Shown here in pieces: positions 21,901 through 34,609 of a DNA stretch of 64,000 nt (position 1 is its first letter; each line of letters begins with the position of its first letter). A program made the position numbers and the translations under genes. The stretch is from Parachlorella kessleri. Its lineage: Eukaryota; Chlorophyta; Trebouxiophyceae; Chlorellales; Chlorellaceae. Under the pieces are notes generated by a model that had not been told where the DNA came from, made no database searches, and was given only the letters and a program-made list of their open reading frames with translations. The stretch spans positions 1 through 64,000 of the forward strand of contig BBXU01002456.1 of the NCBI GenBank assembly GCA_001598975.1, in the 5' to 3' direction.

Positions 21901-24900
21901 TGTGTGCGCTGGGCCAAATCCGCAGCGGAGGTGGGGAGCGACGTCAGCTGCTCACACAGCGCACGCAGCATGGGGCCCAGCATGCCCAGCATGTGTTCCT
22001 CATGGGGACTGCCTGGCGGCGCATCTGCCAGGGCGTGTACCCCTTCTTGTAGCAGGAGTTCGGTGGGGGCCATGGCAGATAGGTACCTGCAGGGCACCCG
22101 CACAAAATCAAGTCTGCCAAATATGGGTCGCGCTAACACTGGTGTCTGCAAACGTGCGCCGCCTTTACCACAACATGCAATCTGTGAGGAAAGTACCAAC
22201 CATGGCATGTGTGGTAAGCCACAGGAGACACTACTCCTGCTTCAAGTGCAATGTTGTTGGGCCGCCCTCCTAGCCAACCCACACAGGTGCTACATTTCAC
22301 AACATCATTACCTGCCAGCAGTAAACCATCCAGCAGACATACGCATTGCCTGCTCTGCGCCCACAAGAGCAGGTTATCTAACCCAAATAAGGTCTTACCC
22401 ATCCTGCAAGGCTTGCAGCTGTTTCTCCTCAGCAGCTGCTGCTGCCAGGTCAGCCTCAAGGGTGCCAAGCCCCTTGGAGGCCGCCGCTGCTGCCTCCTGG
22501 AGCAGAGTGTGCCACTGCTCCTCCCACAGCACTGCAGCACAGGCAGCAGCCCACGCGCAAGGAGCCGCAGACTTTAGGCGAGGAACAGATATGCAGGTGT
22601 CAGCCTTGCACCGGCGCCCGCCAGCTGCCGATACGAAAGCCAGCATCTGAGTCACTAAGCTGCGCCAGAATACAGGGCCAGAGTAGTTTGTACATCTCGA
22701 CCACCAACCCAGTTAGTCCATGTCATCCAAACGGAACTGGGCTGTTATCATATGGCCATGGCGAAGCGAGCAGGCGAGCCGCTCAAGACCAGCTACTGTC
22801 AGGCACCATTGGTAAACGGGAGATTGTCCATTTAAGGTCCAGCTTACCTGCTGCTCTGCTCAGTCCGTGGGTTAGGGTGGACAGCTGCTCCAGTAGCAAC
22901 GGGTGCCGACTCACACAGCCTTGAACCAGGCTTCGTAGGTCATGCAGCAGCTGCTCATTGCCTGGACGGTTTACCATGCAGCAAAAATTTCTAGGCTAGG
23001 TAGATATTTGACATTGGCACCCATACAGACGTGGGCGAGGAGCCGTAAGGCAGCTGTAGAGGGCGGGTGCAGCACTGCTCCCACACGTGCACATTTCCCC
23101 CATGTGGGCTGCCTATGTACGTTACTCAGACACAGCCCATGACAATACACCACCTGGCCCCTTCACAAGTGACCTCCACAGCCCAACCCGACATACGTGC
23201 TTAGTAGTTTGGACGAGCTTATACCTGCATGGGGCTCTCTGAGCTCCACCAACGCTGGCAGCAGCACATCGCATGGCGCTAGCTGGGCCACCTTGCCCAG
23301 CGTGCTCAGCACAACACCCCTGACTAACGACGAGGTAGTAGCTTGCCCGGAAGCCTCGGCACTGGTGCTGGCAGCTTGTTCAAAGTCGGCGGCAGCAGCA
23401 GGCTCGGCAGCCACAGCACCAGAAGCAGCTGCCGCGACAGCAGACGGAACAGCAGCATGGCTGTGAGCTAGGACGGCGAAAAGCTGCGGCAGCACTGCCA
23501 GCCAGCTGGAGGGCGGAACTGCTGCCAGGCCGGCTTGGAGGGCCGCTGGGGATGACAACTGCTGGGGATCGCCAGCTAGCCCCCTGCATGCATGGCAGGT
23601 CACCTCAAGACCTAGGCATGGCAGGTCTTGACATCGTGTTAATTGTAGGGAAACAATTACGATCTGTGTGAGCCTAGGACTTTGATGGATACCTGACAGC
23701 AGCCATTGAGCCGCCTTCCTCAAGAACAGTGAGCTCAACTTGGCTACTGAGGCAGCCCTTTTTGCAACCCCCCCGAAAGCGATCAATGGCGTGAGCTGGC
23801 ATTTAGCACCTGACAATGTGCAGCAGAGCTGGCAAGTCGGGGTCACTTGTCCCAGGGCCCCAGCGCAAGGCCTGGCAGTACGCCACTAAGGCAGCTGTGC
23901 TGGCTTCCGACTTGGCAGCTGACCCTGCGGCCGAGACACAGGGAGAAAAGCTGGCTGTGCACGCCATCCTTACTATAAGGGAGCCGCCCTCGTTACTGGC
24001 AATGACAGGTAGTGCGCTACCATGCTCATGACAAGTGTCCTACCTACTCAACCTGCACTGCCCTTAGGATGGCCTTCTCTGCGCTTGGGACTCATGAGAT
24101 GGCATATACAGGCTGCTCAGCGCTTACCTTGAACTGTTGGACCTGCTGCCTGCTCAGCTGCCCACCCAGCAAAGCACCGCCACAGCTGGGCACACTGCGG
24201 CATCGCTGCTAGCCCTGCCTTAGCAGCAGCATAAGCCAGCAGGCGCTGCTGTGCCGCCAAAGCTTCACCAGTGCCTTGAGAAGGCCCTGCTTCAGTTGCC
24301 GCTGCAAGCTCTGACTCCCATGCCTGCAAGGCCAGAGCGGCTGCAGGCTGCTCCAGGCTAGTGCCACAGCCAGTGACCCCGCTGGGATGTGCCATCCAAG
24401 GCAGCTGCGTGTTGCTGACCAGCGATTTGGCTTCCTCAAGCACTGCCTGCGCATCTGCTGTGCTCACAACTGCTGCTGAGCTGTCACCACCGACTGGCAC
24501 TGCTGGCACTGCCCCTGCTTTGCCTGCTAGAAATGAGGAGGAGATTGCTGTGGGTCCAGCCCAGCGCAGCAGCAGGATAGCTGCTGCGGCACTGTGAGAA
24601 CCCACACCCATTAGCACATGAGCACCTTTTCCACCAAAAGCCAGCTGCTGCTGGTGCTTCTCTAGCTGAGATCGGCCGGCAATGAACAACTGCCATACCT
24701 GCTGTGCCTCTGCAGCTGCAGCCTCACCAGACGCCCCAAGCTGCCATGAAAGGCAGAGCCTGCCCAATGCTACCTCCAGGCTGACTGCCTGGTGCCAGGC
24801 CGCGCCATGCACCCTTGGCGCTGGTTCTGTGGCTGCTGACGTAGTGCAAAAGGTGCCAGTCTGGTTGAGGAGTAAGCCAGCCAGCCTGGTGTTGCCCGAG

Positions 24901-27900
24901 GCGCAGGCTGCGTAAGCACCTTGTAGCAGAAGGGAGGCCGTAAGTGCTGGCTGGCTGCTGCCCAACAATCGACTGCCGCCGCCGCCAATGTTAAGGAGCG
25001 CTGTTAAGGGAGCCACATCTGGCACAGCGGGCGTATCTGTTGGCTTTTCTGGCAAGGAATGGAAGGCGGCCCAGGGAGCAGTTTGCAGCAGGCTCGCCGA
25101 AAATGGCCCAGGCTGCCATGCTGTGACCAGTAAGCCTGCCGTAGCTAGCTTAGCACCCTCTCTGCTCTCATCTTCACTGGCAGCACCCGCAGTAGCCAGC
25201 GACGCTAGGGACGCTGCAGACCCAGCTAGCAGCTGGGGGTCGGCCAGGCCCCCGCCCATGCCCTGCACTAGCTGCGCCTGCAGCAGGACAGCCTGTACTG
25301 CCCCATGTATTGCATGGCTAGCCTCGGTGGACCCCTCCTTAAGCGCCTCAGAGCCGCTGCCTGCTTGGCTGGCGCTCCCTGTCTGCCTCCCCGCTGCAGC
25401 CTGCTGCATAACAAGTGCTCTTAACGTCGCGCTCTGGAGTGCCTGAGCAGATGCAAGGGCGCCCTGCAGGAGCCCCTGGGGCCCGGTAGCGGCCCTGCCT
25501 GCTATGCTGGCCGCGGTTGGCGCGCTCAGCTGAGCCAGATGCTGTTGGGCTGCACCAGTGTCGCCAGTTGCCCAGCTGGCCAGCGCAAGGTGGTGAGCTG
25601 ACTGGGGCGCACGTTGACTTGAGGGATGGTTCTCATCCTGTAGCCAGCAGGATGCCTGCTAATGATAAGATGCATGGCCACGTGCAGGAATTTCAAAGCA
25701 GGTTACCCGCCAAAAGTTTGGAGCGTTCATATGACGGACAGACAAGGGCTACATGTCCAACACTTGCAACGCAACAAGCCAGGCTCCATATCTGTGACGA
25801 ACGTGCCCAAAAGGGGGGCGAGAAGTGCAGGGGCTTCATACCATCATACACAAAGACCTCTTCACCACCTGTAATGCAGCACACCTACAGCAACCAGGGT
25901 ACCATCACCCACCTGCAGCCAGGCTTGCATGCTGTCCCAGTCCTGCACTGCGGCATATGCGTCCGCCGTCAGAGTGCCCACGAGCTCCTTGATGGGCCCT
26001 GGCACCCGACTGCCCAGCTGGGTGATGCTGTACTTCCGCAGGGCTGCCTCGTACCGCCCTGCTGCATGGAGCTGTACTGCTTCTAGCCAGTCCCAGGCAA
26101 TCTCCGCAAACGAGGACCCAGGCTCCCTGGTGCCTTGCTCAGTATGGCGTAGCCTAGCGCTCTCAGCCTTGCTCTGGTGCATGCCTCCCTGCTCCACATC
26201 CTGGAACTGCTGCTCTTCCTGCTGTTCCTGCTTTGCAGGCTGTCGCTCCTGCTGCTGCGAGCCTGCTAGCCTGGGTAGGTGCCTTGCTGCCTCACCCCGG
26301 TCGCCTGTAGCTACCATGTGGAGTGTACTGAAAGGGCTTGGCCGGCCCTGAGCTGCGACAGGCGCCTCTGTATCATGGAGCACCCGCCACAGGGGACCAA
26401 AGGCGGACGTGCAGTAAGACTGGAGCTCTGCAACGCCATCTGGGTCTCTCAGCAAGCAAAGCGCCCTGGCCATGACAGCTGTCACGTAGCCGACGCGCTG
26501 CCACAGCTGTTGGGCTTGCACCATGTGCCGCGGCAGGGAGGCCCGACCGGCGCCCAGCCTGCTCTGTGACAGCAGGCCGGAGGCAGAGGCGGCCTGGGGT
26601 ATGCCCGGCAGCGCTCTAAGGCTGGGAGGCTCCAGAGGCGGATTTCTGCCTTCCCCTGCTTCTGCTGCCGGCTGTCTAACTGCTGCTGCTGCGGCGGCGG
26701 CTCCCGCCCCTGATGTTTGACCGATTGCAACCAGCGACGGCAGTCTGAGAGCAGCCAATGCCCCTGTCGATGCCGGCATGCCAACCAAGCCGATGTGCTT
26801 TGGCGACTGTCCAGAGCCGGCCGCAGACAACGCCACGCCCACGCCTGGGGAGGGCTGCAGGGCGGCTGCTGCAGCGGCCAGCTGCCGGCCTTGCAGCTCC
26901 AGCTGGCGAAGGCGCATATAACCCAGGCGTAGGGTTAGTGGGTGATGCTGCATGGAGGCGGCGGCCCTCAAGGCCAGTGGGCATAGCCGGGCAAACCAGT
27001 CCTGGCACACCTACAGGCATCAGATCCAACCCACAAAGACCGACTCAATTTGGGACAAGCCAGAAAATGAGCAAATCCTCTCAACTCTAACCACCTGTCC
27101 AGTGGTGTACCAGCACTCAGTGGGCCTGGCTACGGGGGCAGGCTCAGTTCAAGCTCATGTCCTTCACCCGCTGCAACCCATTTGCATTCTGTGAACCGTC
27201 CCACAAAATACAAATCCTGCAGCAGTACGCCGTTTGGTATGGTGACTTCATAACACACAGTGCCTTATTTTGTTTTCCCTTGAAACCTACCTTCTTGTTG
27301 CCTGCAAAAAAGGCTAGGGCCCCTGCCTGGGCAGCAGGCCTTCCAACGCTGCCTTCGTAAGCGTTGAAAACTCCCTGCTCCAGTGAATGGAGGAACTCCA
27401 AGAAAAGCCAACTGGGCAGCAGGTGATTGGCAGCACTGGCCTTCTCAACTGCATGCCCTGCAGACAAGCCCGTGAAAGTCAGTTCTAGGAACACCCAATG
27501 CTGCTTCAAACCACACACTCCAAAGTTCAGAAAGGGTAAAGATTTTATGTCTATGTCAGCTTTCTCTTCATGAATGAGCGACATTAAGCAGAGCGTAGGT
27601 TTGATGCATACACACCAGCGGCCAGCCTCTGCAGCCCCTGTTCCAAAGCCGCCAGGGTCTGTGCGGGCCCGCCAAAGTGTGTTTTGAGCCGAGCAGCCAC
27701 AAACTGCCGTGCCGCCTCATGCACAACAAAGGTTGCAGCCGGAACAAGCGCGGTGAGGTCCCTGCGCACAACAAAGCCCCTCATGGGCGACATGATCTGG
27801 CCAGATGCCAGCCCAAACTTCAAGTGGACTGAGGCATACCGTTGAGGCGTTTTCCGTCAAGGAAACCATTCCAGCGCTCTCTGCCGCTTGCATGCATGAG

Positions 27901-30900
27901 AGCCACCGACAGACTAAGCAGGAGACAGTGCCGGTGGTGCGCAAGACAGTTCTGGCCAGCCACAAGGTGACAGTACTGCTCGAGCAGCAGCCAATGATCA
28001 AACACAGCCGCCTATCCCAGCCCAAAAGCACGCCGCAGCAAATGCACAGCCATCCTAACGGCAGCAACAGCAAACTCACTCTACCATCAGGACCGGGCCC
28101 TCGTATGTAGGCAGTGGTACGTTCCTTGCTGTCTGGGTGGGCAATTCTGGAAGGCTATGCAACATCCTTGGAAGCCAGTCCTGTAGGGAAAGAAGAGGAG
28201 AAACTTTCCTTGCCCCTGGCAAACTCCCCTAGGGCCCAGCATGATAGGTGCACAACAACATGCCACCCCTCGAAATGCTCTCAACGATCATTGCAAAATT
28301 TTCCAACCTGATAGGTGCACCCACCCTGAAGCCTGCGACCGTCACAATGCTTGCCACATGCCACCAAAAACCGCTCACAAACCTTCAGCTGGTACGAGGC
28401 CTTGTCCGCCCCTGCCGTGAGCACTGCCGTGGGGGCCCCGCCTGTGAGGTAGTTGAACAGCTTGGTCAGCTGAACCGGCTTGAAGGCTCTGTGCTGAGGC
28501 TGGAGCGCCACGGCATATAACATATCCCTAGTCCAGTCCAGCACCCACTGTCCTGCACATGCTCTCCCGTCGCATCTTCCAGCAGCAATTGAGATTGAGT
28601 GTTCAGGGGCCAGCAGTCCATCTTGAAGCCAGAAGGAGGTTAAAGGGCAGTCAGAGCCGCGTGTGGCAGCAAGGACAAGGCTGGCGCCAGCGGCCTGCAG
28701 CAGCTGCTGTGCCTGCTGTGCCACGGCTGGCGCCAGGTCAGAGGAGGCTTCCAGGGCTGCCTGAAGAATGGCAGCTGCCAGCGTAGCGCTCTGCATGATG
28801 GCTGCCTGAACCCCAGCAGCCAGATAGGCCGACTCATCTGGCTGGCTGCTGCTATTGCTGGCAGAAATGTTGCTGGTCTTGCTGGCACTGCCGCCAGCAC
28901 TCGTAGTGGTCCTTGAAGAGCTATTCCCACCAGCTCTGCTTTGCTGCTTAGGAACCAGCAAGTCCTGGAGGGTCGACAACGCTGCCGCCCTCACAGTGGC
29001 AGAGCGCGCGCATGCAGCTAGCCCCACCAGAGCGGCCACAGCACGCTGCGCCTCCATGATGGGGCTGCTGTGTCCGCTGTCCCCCGTGCTGTGCGTGCTG
29101 GTGCCCGAGCTGTAGGAGCTGCTTCCCAGGGCTGAGAGCTGAGCATGCAGCTGACCCATTGTTAATGAAGTTTGCTGTAAGACTGCCAGGACAACTGCTG
29201 TGGGCAGAGGATGGTACCTTCCCAGGCCGTGATGCCTTGCTGGTGCGCCGCAGGCTGGATCTGCGGCTCCTGTCGGCACAACTGTCCTGCCTGCACCCAA
29301 CCCTTCCGCGTCTGCTGGGCCTTGGTCGCCTGGCACTCCGTAGGAACCTGCCAGCTCCGATCCCAGGCTGTGTGGGTTCCTGCGGCCCGACATGCTTGCC
29401 GCGGCCAGCAGCGCTGTGTGGAGGCGCAGCATGCACAGCATGACGTCAAAAAGCACAGCATGGCAGCCGGCAGAAGCCACCCTGCCGGGCTCCTGCTCAG
29501 GAGCTGACACTGCGGCCTCTGCACCAAATGGTTGCCCCTGCTCCTGCTGCTGCTGCTGCCCCTCCTGCTGCTGTCGCTTGGAGGTGTCCTGCTTAAGTAG
29601 CTTGGCTAGCAAGGTCGTCATGGTGTGCAACAGCTCGAAGGAGCGGCCCCACAAAGCAGTGTGATGGACCAGCGGTCCTGCAAACACATAAACACGCGGG
29701 CTGCAGGTGGCAAGGCATAGGGAGGAAGGGTGTTCCAGTAACAAAACCACCGACTAGGAGGATTCCCCTCAAATCCTGGCCAGGTAAATCATCCCAGTCA
29801 TCCCACAGCAAGGCCAGGCAGGTGTGCAGTGCTTTGCCCGTAAAAGCCACATCCTATGATAGGTGCCAGAATTAGAAGCTTTACATCTTTAGAGGCCTTG
29901 AACTTACAGGGTACATTTTGCCCAACTGTGACCCACCTTGAGGGCCGACTAGGCAGTACAATAGCGCCCAAGCCGGTGGTACTGCTGCTGCTGCCCTGGT
30001 TTTGGCCGAGGACCTCCACTTGGGTGCCTGACCCCTGGGCCCGTCCACCTCCCCAGTTGCAGGCTGCCCCGCCTGCTGAGCCTGCTCTGCCTTCCGGGCC
30101 GCCCTCTGCTGCTCTGCGTCTGGCCCTGGCTGCCCCAGTGGAAGGAACAACGCGGCAAGAAGCTCTAGATCAAACCTGAGCTGCAACGCCAGCCTCGCTG
30201 TCCGCCTGCCACTGCTGCCGCCGTGGTCTGTGGCGGACCCTGCTGTGCCTTCATGCCCTACCTGCTGAGCCTGCTGGGCTGGCTGCTGGGTCACCTGTGT
30301 CGCATGTGCAGCCAGTTCCAGTGCAACATCATTAATCTCCTCCAGCAAGCTACCAATCCCCGAGGGAGATTGATTTAGAACTGCAAGGTAGAGTTCCGCT
30401 GTGCGCTGAAGCACAGTTGCATCATTGCAGAGCCTGCAGTCATATAAATGAAAGGCCGTTTAGCCGCTTACCCAGCGGGAGGGAGTATTGTATTCCAGCT
30501 TGTCAGGGACTCCATATTTACGTTTAGATGTTCCTTGTTGCAAGATATAAATCCTGAGTGTATTAGCAAGCCCCTCACCTGAGCTTGGCAATCCGGGAAG
30601 GCGACTGACTTCCACCCATGAGCTTCCCCTCCACTTCCCGCCACAGTGTCGCCAGCTCAGCATCCGCCTCCCTTTGCTCTAGCACCTTGGCAACCACCAG
30701 CCACCTCCTCAGCAGGGACAGCAGGGCAGCCACAGCATCTGGCCGAGATGCAATAGAAAGCACGCCAAGAGCAGTTTCCACAAAGCAGGTGGCCGCTGCA
30801 AAGGCCTGCTGCAGCTGCTGTGCCGTGCTGCCACCGCTGCCCATGCTGCGCTGGGTTGCGTGACTTGTGCTGCTTTCTGCCGTACTGCCATTGCTGCTGC

Positions 30901-33900
30901 CGCCTGCACTGCCCATAGCCGTGGGGACCCCTAGAGTGCCGTGTATTCGCCTACCATGTTCCTGCTGTGCCGTGTGGACTGGCAGCGGCCCTGCTGAGGA
31001 GAGAGACAGCGTTCCTAGCGCACTGGCCAAGCTGGCGGCCAGCTGGCAGGCATTGGCAGCTGCTGGCGCCACCTGTGCAGATGCTGAGGGAGTACTGGAT
31101 ATAGTCCCAGGGGAAGCGGGGGCAGTCCCAGCAGCCTCAGCACAAAAAGCAGGCTCAGCAGGAGGCGCCAGCTTGGCTGCCAGCTCAGCAAGCCTGCTGA
31201 GGTGGCCAGCCAGCTCAGCAAGCGTTGGAGCGCCATCAGGCGCCGGCGCTTCTGCTGCCGCAGGGAACTGCTTCTCACTCAGCTGCCGCACTGCGGCCCC
31301 CAGGCACTCTGTCAGCCGCAGGATGGAAGCTGCAGCAGGGCACTTATGGGGGCTCAGCACTAGCTGGCGTCGCTGTTCGCTATGACGCCCTTTGGGTATT
31401 TAGAATAGGTTGAAGGTAGCATTAATAGGGCACCCATGACACTATGAAACGGCTGATCAGAATCTGTTGTCCAAATACTATGAGTCCCAAGTGTTAAGTG
31501 TCAAATCTTAAGTGGCCAGTAGGTCAGCAGGGGCTGCTGCATCAGAAAGGCGGCATGTCCATGGGTAGGGCCAAAGGAAAAGCCAAGGATCACCGCAGCC
31601 TTGCACTGGAGCCAGGGAGGCTGCCTCATTGTATTCCTACCTGCTACCTTGCCCTCGTCCTCAGGCTGCTGCTCCCAGGACGCCTCCAAGATTGCCAGCA
31701 CACAGGGCAGCAAGCCCAGCACCTTGCCCAGATCAGCACCCACTGTGTGGCCATTCTGAGGGCCTGCAATGCCAGCCACTGCTGACTGCATTGGCTGGCC
31801 AGCATCACCCTCAACCTCGCTCCCATCATGCGCTGAACTTTCTGCGGCACCTCCGGCGCCGCTCTGAGCAGCAGCAGCAGCTCCGGCGCCAGCGCTTGCG
31901 CCCTGTGCTGCTTCTCTGGGCGCCGCAGAGGCGCCAGCGAAGCGCTCCAGATCCCCCAGCAGACCGCCCAGAAGGGATCCAGCAAAGGCGGGCTGCTGGA
32001 GCCACATGGACTTGAAGCCAAGGAAGGTCCTGGCCAGGAGTTGCCTGCAGGGGGGCAGGGACCCAGAGGTGCTGGCTTGATAGTCACCGCCTAGAGGGAG
32101 CAGGGTGCCAAGAGTACCAATGGCTGCGGGAAGGGAGGAGAAGCAGCCTGCCGGTTCCCTGCCTGCAGGCAGGTCATAGGGAGGAGGACAACCAGTTGGC
32201 AGCAATGTGGGACTGCTGAGGATGGGAGTTTGGTCGCTTATCGTGACCACAGGCGCCAAAAGTGCCGCTCTTAGTAGGCAAGCGCAACGCAGGTTCACTG
32301 TGCCTTGCAGGCTAGATGCGCACGCGCCATGAGACACTGATTCGCAGCAGGAGTAACAGGCGGTCGACCCCCCACACTGGGGTCCCGGCAAACAGGAGTC
32401 TCATCACCCTGTCACGCCATGCAATACTTGCCTGGCAGCCGGGGGAAGGGCCGGCTCCAGCGCCCACCCCAGCAGCACATCCACCAGGTCACTAAAGCGG
32501 CCCCTCAGGGAGTGGTGGTGCTTGGAGGCCTGCACAAGATTGCGCAATGGTGCCTCACGAACCCTCACCAGTGGAGCATGACTAACCCTGACCAACACCT
32601 TACCCCATTGTAGCCAGCTATGCTCCTCTGACCGACGCAGTGAGGGTACACATCGGGGACTTTGCTGCGTGCCTTCTCGGGCTAAAACCCACAACCAGGT
32701 TTGCTAACAATCACCCTTGTCATTTCCAGCAAAAAGGAAACAGGCACACCAGGCTCAGGTTCCCTTGGCGTGTGCTCGTGCCTACCTGCATGACAACTTC
32801 GAGCAGAGGGGCCACCAGCTGTGGCGAGGTGCCCTCATCCTCCAGCAGCCCCTGGCACACCTCAAACACAGCATTGGCATAGCGCGCCAGCGTCACAGCG
32901 TCCACCCCTGCAGCAAAGCGCCCGCATAAACTTGCAGTTTGAGGGTTATCATGCGCGTACACTACCCAGAAGAACCTCTAAGTGAGAAGCATGGTCGACA
33001 TGGAATGTCCTTCCATGATCGCAATGCTACGCCCACCCAATGTGGGGTTGTCCATGGCCATACCACAGCCTAGGCTGACCCTGGGGCGTCCTGCACCGTC
33101 ACACGCTGCAACTGAAGGCCAAAAGCACCGGGGCACGACTTAAAAGGACGCTCACAAAGAGCATAACTGCATAGACCCCTTGTCAGCCCAGTATACCCGT
33201 ACCTCCTCTCTGATCGCCTTACCTGCCACCCTCACTAAATAATCTACTGCAACCAGGCACCTGCTGCCATGTGGCGTCACCTGACAGGCAGTTCCTGAGG
33301 GCCAGCAGAATTGCCGTGGACTGCTCAGGTGTCAGGCGCGACCCCTGTGGCGTGGCCTGCTTGGTCAGTACCGGCAGCAGCCAGTCAAACAGCATGCCCC
33401 CTGCAGGGCAGGCAGGTTGGGTCTTGGGTGGGGATATCATGCCCAAACAACAAATGGCAGCTAGCTGAACAAACTGGTAGCGTGCTGGGCCGAGGTAACA
33501 GATCTATTGCTTGCAGGCGCACGAGGTTTTGAGTGTCATGGTGGAAAACCGGGACAGCGACCCATAAAGGGAACTGGCATTCCAGCAACAGGCCCTAGGC
33601 AAAAGTCCAATACCCCACCTGCAGTGTTGGTTATGCCCCGCTGCGCCTGCTGTGCCGCGGCAGCCTGGGCGGCCAGCGCTCCCAGCGCGCCAACAGGCCC
33701 AGCAGCCGCAGCGCACACAGCAGGCTGGGGGTCCCAAAGCAGCGCCACCAGGCGGGGCCAGATGATGTTCAGCTTTTGCAAAGACTCGGCCTGTGTTGAG
33801 GGGGCGTAGAGAGCTTGGTGCAGCTGCTGAAGGGCAGAAACACGGCCAGCCTGCATCAGGAGGGACTTCAACAGTAAACCGCCAGTGCACACATTCACTG

Positions 33901-34609
33901 TGCAGGTCGTGAAAAATGGGCACACGAAGGCGATGCAGGGAATCACACAGCAACAAACACCGAATGCTAGGGAGCGTGCTTTGCCCAAAAAGTTGCCCCT
34001 AAGCTCCAGCACAATGACACAGCTCTCAGCACATGCATCCCCTGGTGCAGACCGCTAGGCAGGTGAATTCATGAGCTTGCGCAACACCAGGCAAATCGGT
34101 CACAATGCTATGGTACCTCAGCTCAGCATGGCACACCACACGCATCATAGATCATGCCATACCAGGGCCTGTAACGTATCGCCAGCAGTCCCCACCAGCC
34201 TCTCCGGTAGAGACACTGCCTGGCCTCTGCTGCTGCCAGGTGCCGCAGCTGCCGCAGCAGGCACAGCAGCAATGGGAGCAGCGGTGCCACCGCCTTGGCG
34301 CGGGCGGATGAAAGGAGGGCCTGTCGGGTAGGAACCCTGCCCGCGCCACTGTGGCTGCTGCCGCTGTGGCTGAACCTGGCGAGGCTGGCTCCCGCCAGGC
34401 TGTGGCTGCTGTCGCTGCCTGGCAGCCCCAGGCTGTGGCTGTGGCTGCTGCTGCTGCTGCCTGCCGGCCCATGGCTGGGCTTGGTGCCTGCCATAGCTCG
34501 TGCCCCCTTGCTGATCTGGCGGGTGCTGGGCGCCGTGAGGGCCTGGGCGGACCCCAAACCCCGCCTGCGACTGCCGAGGTCTGTCCTGCTTTTGCTGCCC
34601 GGGTTGCAT
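9869..34609 (-). CDS. SMG1: SMG1, PI3K-related kinase of nonsense-mediated mRNA decay (40 exons, ~4,569 aa)
   Basis: SMG1 phosphorylates UPF1 during NMD. Exons, 5' to 3': 34609-34163, 33850-33619, 33400-33281, 32907-32786, 32529-32432, 32044-31641, 31329-30579, 30433-29908, 29853-29751, 29677-28379, 27828-27616, 27457-27291, 27010-25913, 25637-24128, 23924-23810, 23583-23225, 22961-22848, 22531-22399, 22086-21867, 21623-21521, 21302-21175, 20945-20796, 20537-20436, 20211-20128, 19865-19674, 19204-19101, 18798-18722, 18392-18040, 17729-17583, 17123-16991, 16585-16425, 16091-15942, 15664-15548, 15307-15098, 14846-13176, 12958-12800, 12417-12223, 11816-11484, 11223-10792, 10546-9869. N-terminus is Q/P/R-rich, then HEAT-like repeats. 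FAT signatures: [20 protein letters not shown] and FNAYEG. Kinase: [41 protein letters not shown] (D2939), HLDFN (D2958), [18 protein letters not shown] ~1,450-residue insertion typical of SMG1 separates kinase and FATC ([13 protein letters not shown], end). Start: ATG with an in-frame TGA just upstream. Junctions near 31.3-31.6 kb and 17.1-17.6 kb are the least certain. Human SMG1 has 3,661 aa. Confidence 0.93.
13161..13173 (-). repeat. Run of 13 C (13 G on the coding strand) in the 5' splice site of SMG1 intron 35
   Basis: On the coding strand the donor reads AGG|GT followed by 13 G. The tract directly abuts the splice site. Confidence 0.9.
13176..14846 (-). other. SMG1: Large SMG1 insertion exon (exon 35) with a duplicated LVPFTH motif
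   Basis: A single 1,671-bp exon of the region between kinase and FATC. It is mostly helical Ala/Gln-rich sequence plus an acidic stretch in which [13 protein letters not shown] (about 13719-13757) and [13 protein letters not shown] (about 13554-13592) recur about 55 residues apart. Each is followed within ~10 residues by LEPLEP. Confidence 0.75.
17998..18041. repeat. SMG1: Short tandem copy of an SMG1 5' splice-site region
   Basis: GGTCAGTGCACCCAC occurs twice (about 17999-18013 and 18025-18039), next to the 3' end of exon 28. One copy supplies the GTGGGTGCAC donor; the other is intronic. Confidence 0.6.
18040..21623 (-). other. SMG1: SMG1 kinase domain exons (exons 20-28)
   Basis: Encodes the catalytic core, about residues 2678-3108. 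It runs from NTAIPMPG through LLK (candidate ATP-binding Lys2754), EDLRTDER, the catalytic loop GDRHLDN (D2939, N2944) and the DFN metal-binding motif (D2958) to [11 protein letters not shown]. All residues expected for an active PIKK are present. Confidence 0.88.
33181..33232 (+). repeat. Dispersed ~50-bp repeat, copy in SMG1 intron 3
   Basis: TCAGCCCAGTATACCCGTAC followed by a core ending ACCTGCCACCC; about 45 of 49 positions agree with the reverse complement of the copy at 48714-48767. Confidence 0.8.

Noticed and set aside
23700..23780. Open minus-strand segment with an exon-like helix ([16 protein letters not shown]) between SMG1 exons 15 and 16
   Set aside because: Its best donor gives the wrong phase for the next exon, whereas exon 15 joins directly to exon 16 in frame and restores a conserved SMG1 stretch (HIVRGLAGD...VLPQLFAVL).
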